From positions 2,747,001 to 2,811,000 of the forward strand of contig NZ_CP058649.1 in assembly GCF_018141445.1 (NCBI RefSeq): DNA of 64,000 bases. Direction: 5' to 3'. The position numbers and the translations under genes were made by a program. Origin of the DNA: Vallitalea pronyensis. GTDB lineage: Bacteria > Bacillota > Clostridia > Lachnospirales > Vallitaleaceae. How positions within the stretch are numbered: position 1 is the stretch's first letter; every line of letters starts with the position of its first letter. Positions 62,708-64,000 of the stretch are shown piece after piece. The notes below the pieces were generated by a model that saw nothing but the letters and a program-made list of their open reading frames with translations, searched no databases and was not told where the DNA came from.

Positions 62708-64000
62708 ATGGTAAATATAATAAAAAATGACCAACACTTTTATAAAAAATTATTAGCTATAGGACTACCCATAGCTTTTCAAAATTTTATCACATCTGCA
62801 CTGAACATGGTGGATGTATTTATGATCAGTTCACTTGGTGATACAGCTGTAGCTGGTGTGGGAGGCGCTAATAAATTATATTTTTTATTGAATTTGTTTT
62901 TGTTTGGTACAAGTAGCGGTACAGCTATATTCGCGGCTCAATACTGGGGGAAAAAAGATATTTCCAGCCTTAAAAAAGTACTTGGTATCTGCTTAGTCAT
63001 TGCTTTTTCAGGTGGCTTTATTTTTTCCATTGGGGCAATATGTTTTCCCAGTTTTATCATGAATATCTTTGCTCAGGATGAACCCGTTATTGTAGAAGGC
63101 GCTAAGTATCTACGCATTATTGGGTGGAGTTATTGCTTTAATGCAGTATCCTTTGGGTATATTTTTGTTCTTCGGGGTATGAACTATGTGAAGATACCCA
63201 TGGGTATCACCATCCTTTGCATACTGGTGAATACTTTCTTGAATTGGATGTTGATCTATGGTCATCTAGGGTTTGAAGCCCTTGGTGTTCGAGGTGCTGC
63301 CTATGCCACCCTTATTGCAAGGATTCTTGAAGCGTGTTTGCTCATATTAAGTGTCAATTTCTTTAAACTGCCTATTTGTGGTCGTATCAAGTCTTACTTT
63401 AACTTCAGCAAAGATTTTGTCAAGCAGTATCTTACAACAGTTGCACCGGTTATAGGTAATGAGGTCATGTGGTCACTTGGTGTTGCCACGTATGCATTTG
63501 TATATGGCTGTATGGGGCAGACGGTTATGGCTACCATGACATTGACCCAGACCATTGAACAGCTTTTTATGGTATGGTTCTTTGGTATGTCAAGTGCCTG
63601 TGCCGTTATGCTGGGGAATGATCTTGGTCAAGATAAACTGGACCGTGCTTTTTCCTACGCGAAGAAATTTATTAAGTTGGGTATCTTAGTAGCTGTGTTT
63701 ATGAGTGTATTGGTCATTGCCTTATCAGGTACTGTGGTAAGTTTATTTAATGTATCGGAAGATGTCAAGTATTTTGCAAGGCTATCCTTGATTGTTTTTA
63801 GTATCTATATTCCATTCAAAGTGGTTAACCTTATTCTGATTGTAGGTGTTCTGAGAAGTGGTGGCGATACAAGATTTACCATGTTATTGGATATGGGTGG
63901 TGTTTGGCTCATTGGCGTACCTTTAGCATTTATAAGTGGGCTTTGGCTCAAACTGGATATACAGTATGTATACGCATTTGTTTTGTTTGAAGAAGTGGTG
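62708..64000 (+). CDS. MATE-family efflux transporter, C-terminus cut by window edge
   Basis: The frame is open from the ATG at 62708 (TAAGGAA upstream) to the last base of the window, giving 431 residues so far. GLPIAFQNFITSALNMVDVF and FLFGTSSGTAIFAAQYWG in the first half and VLRSGGDTRFTMLLDMGG in the second are MATE hallmarks. It is not closely similar to the MATE protein at 46031, so the two are distinct members. Only a short C-terminal piece should be missing. Confidence 0.92.
   Translation, partial: MVNIIKNDQHFYKKLLAIGLPIAFQNFITSALNMVDVFMISSLGDTAVAGVGGANKLYFLLNLFLFGTSSGTAIFAAQYWGKKDISSLKKVLGICLVIAFSGGFIFSIGAICFPSFIMNIFAQDEPVIVEGAKYLRIIGWSYCFNAVSFGYIFVLRGMNYVKIPMGITILCILVNTFLNWMLIYGHLGFEALGVRGAAYATLIARILEACLLILSVNFFKLPICGRIKSYFNFSKDFVKQYLTTVAPVIGNEVMWSLGVATYAFVYGCMGQTVMATMTLTQTIEQLFMVWFFGMSSACAVMLGNDLGQDKLDRAFSYAKKFIKLGILVAVFMSVLVIALSGTVVSLFNVSEDVKYFARLSLIVFSIYIPFKVVNLILIVGVLRSGGDTRFTMLLDMGGVWLIGVPLAFISGLWLKLDIQYVYAFVLFEEVV

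Overview
The window is AT-rich chromosomal DNA of a low-GC, Gram-positive, anaerobic and probably spore-forming member of the Clostridia. The signs are AGGAGG-type ribosome sites, TTGACA/TATAAT promoters, a leucine T-box, a Firmicutes-type 6S RNA, the redox repressor Rex, a pyrophosphate-dependent phosphofructokinase, AcpS/Alr/EndoA in series, and a group of genes with mother-cell-sigma-like promoters. I see no rRNA, tRNA, CRISPR array, insertion sequence or prophage. Both ends cut a gene: a U32 peptidase at the left and a MATE exporter at the right.

Layout. 1-3.4 kb: U32 peptidase (partial), an AP2-type DNA-binding protein that looks like a catalytically dead HNH endonuclease, and a SleB-like wall hydrolase. 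3.7-9.8 kb: threonine synthase, then an operon of a ribbon-helix-helix protein, a J-domain protein and ClpB. 9.9-15 kb: CDF metal exporter, HD-GYP phosphodiesterase, PPi-PFK, 6S RNA and an SGNH hydrolase. 15.1-18.9 kb (minus strand): DAHP synthase, prephenate dehydrogenase and EPSP synthase behind a long structured leader. 19.2-26.2 kb: EF-G paralogue, two bPH2 membrane proteins, and the T-box with leuS.

26.2-30.5 kb is the least explained part. It holds three helical proteins of unknown function, three very small hydrophobic proteins (one of them a 52-residue gene at 29887-30045) and an intracellular-type subtilase. Several products carry a short Leu/Phe strip bounded by Asn, Gly or Asp, and several genes have CATANNNT-type -10 boxes like those of sigma-E/sigma-K. 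I regard it as a candidate undescribed sporulation (mother-cell) system.

30.8-36.5 kb: aconitase and isocitrate dehydrogenase (the oxidative branch towards 2-oxoglutarate) with an FCD-type GntR regulator, then lipB-lipA. 36.6-45.1 kb: a fructosamine (Amadori product) utilisation locus: GntR regulator, FrlD-like kinase, binding protein, two permeases and FrlB-like deglycase, beside a second FrlB-like SIS protein and a PHP phosphoesterase. A shared 16-bp promoter/operator element precedes both the kinase and the deglycase. 45.2-53.5 kb: YitT-like protein, MATE exporter, ABC-F protein, zinc-ribbon/HTH protein, Rex, PurA and a LysR regulator. 53.7-64 kb: a two-component system, a coiled-coil protein, AcpS, NAD(P)HX repair enzyme, alanine racemase, EndoA/MazF toxin without an adjacent antitoxin, an AEC transporter and a second MATE protein.

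All functions are read from sequence motifs and family knowledge; no database search was run. Start codons were chosen from ribosome-binding sites and family N-termini, so several genes start inside the longest open frame.
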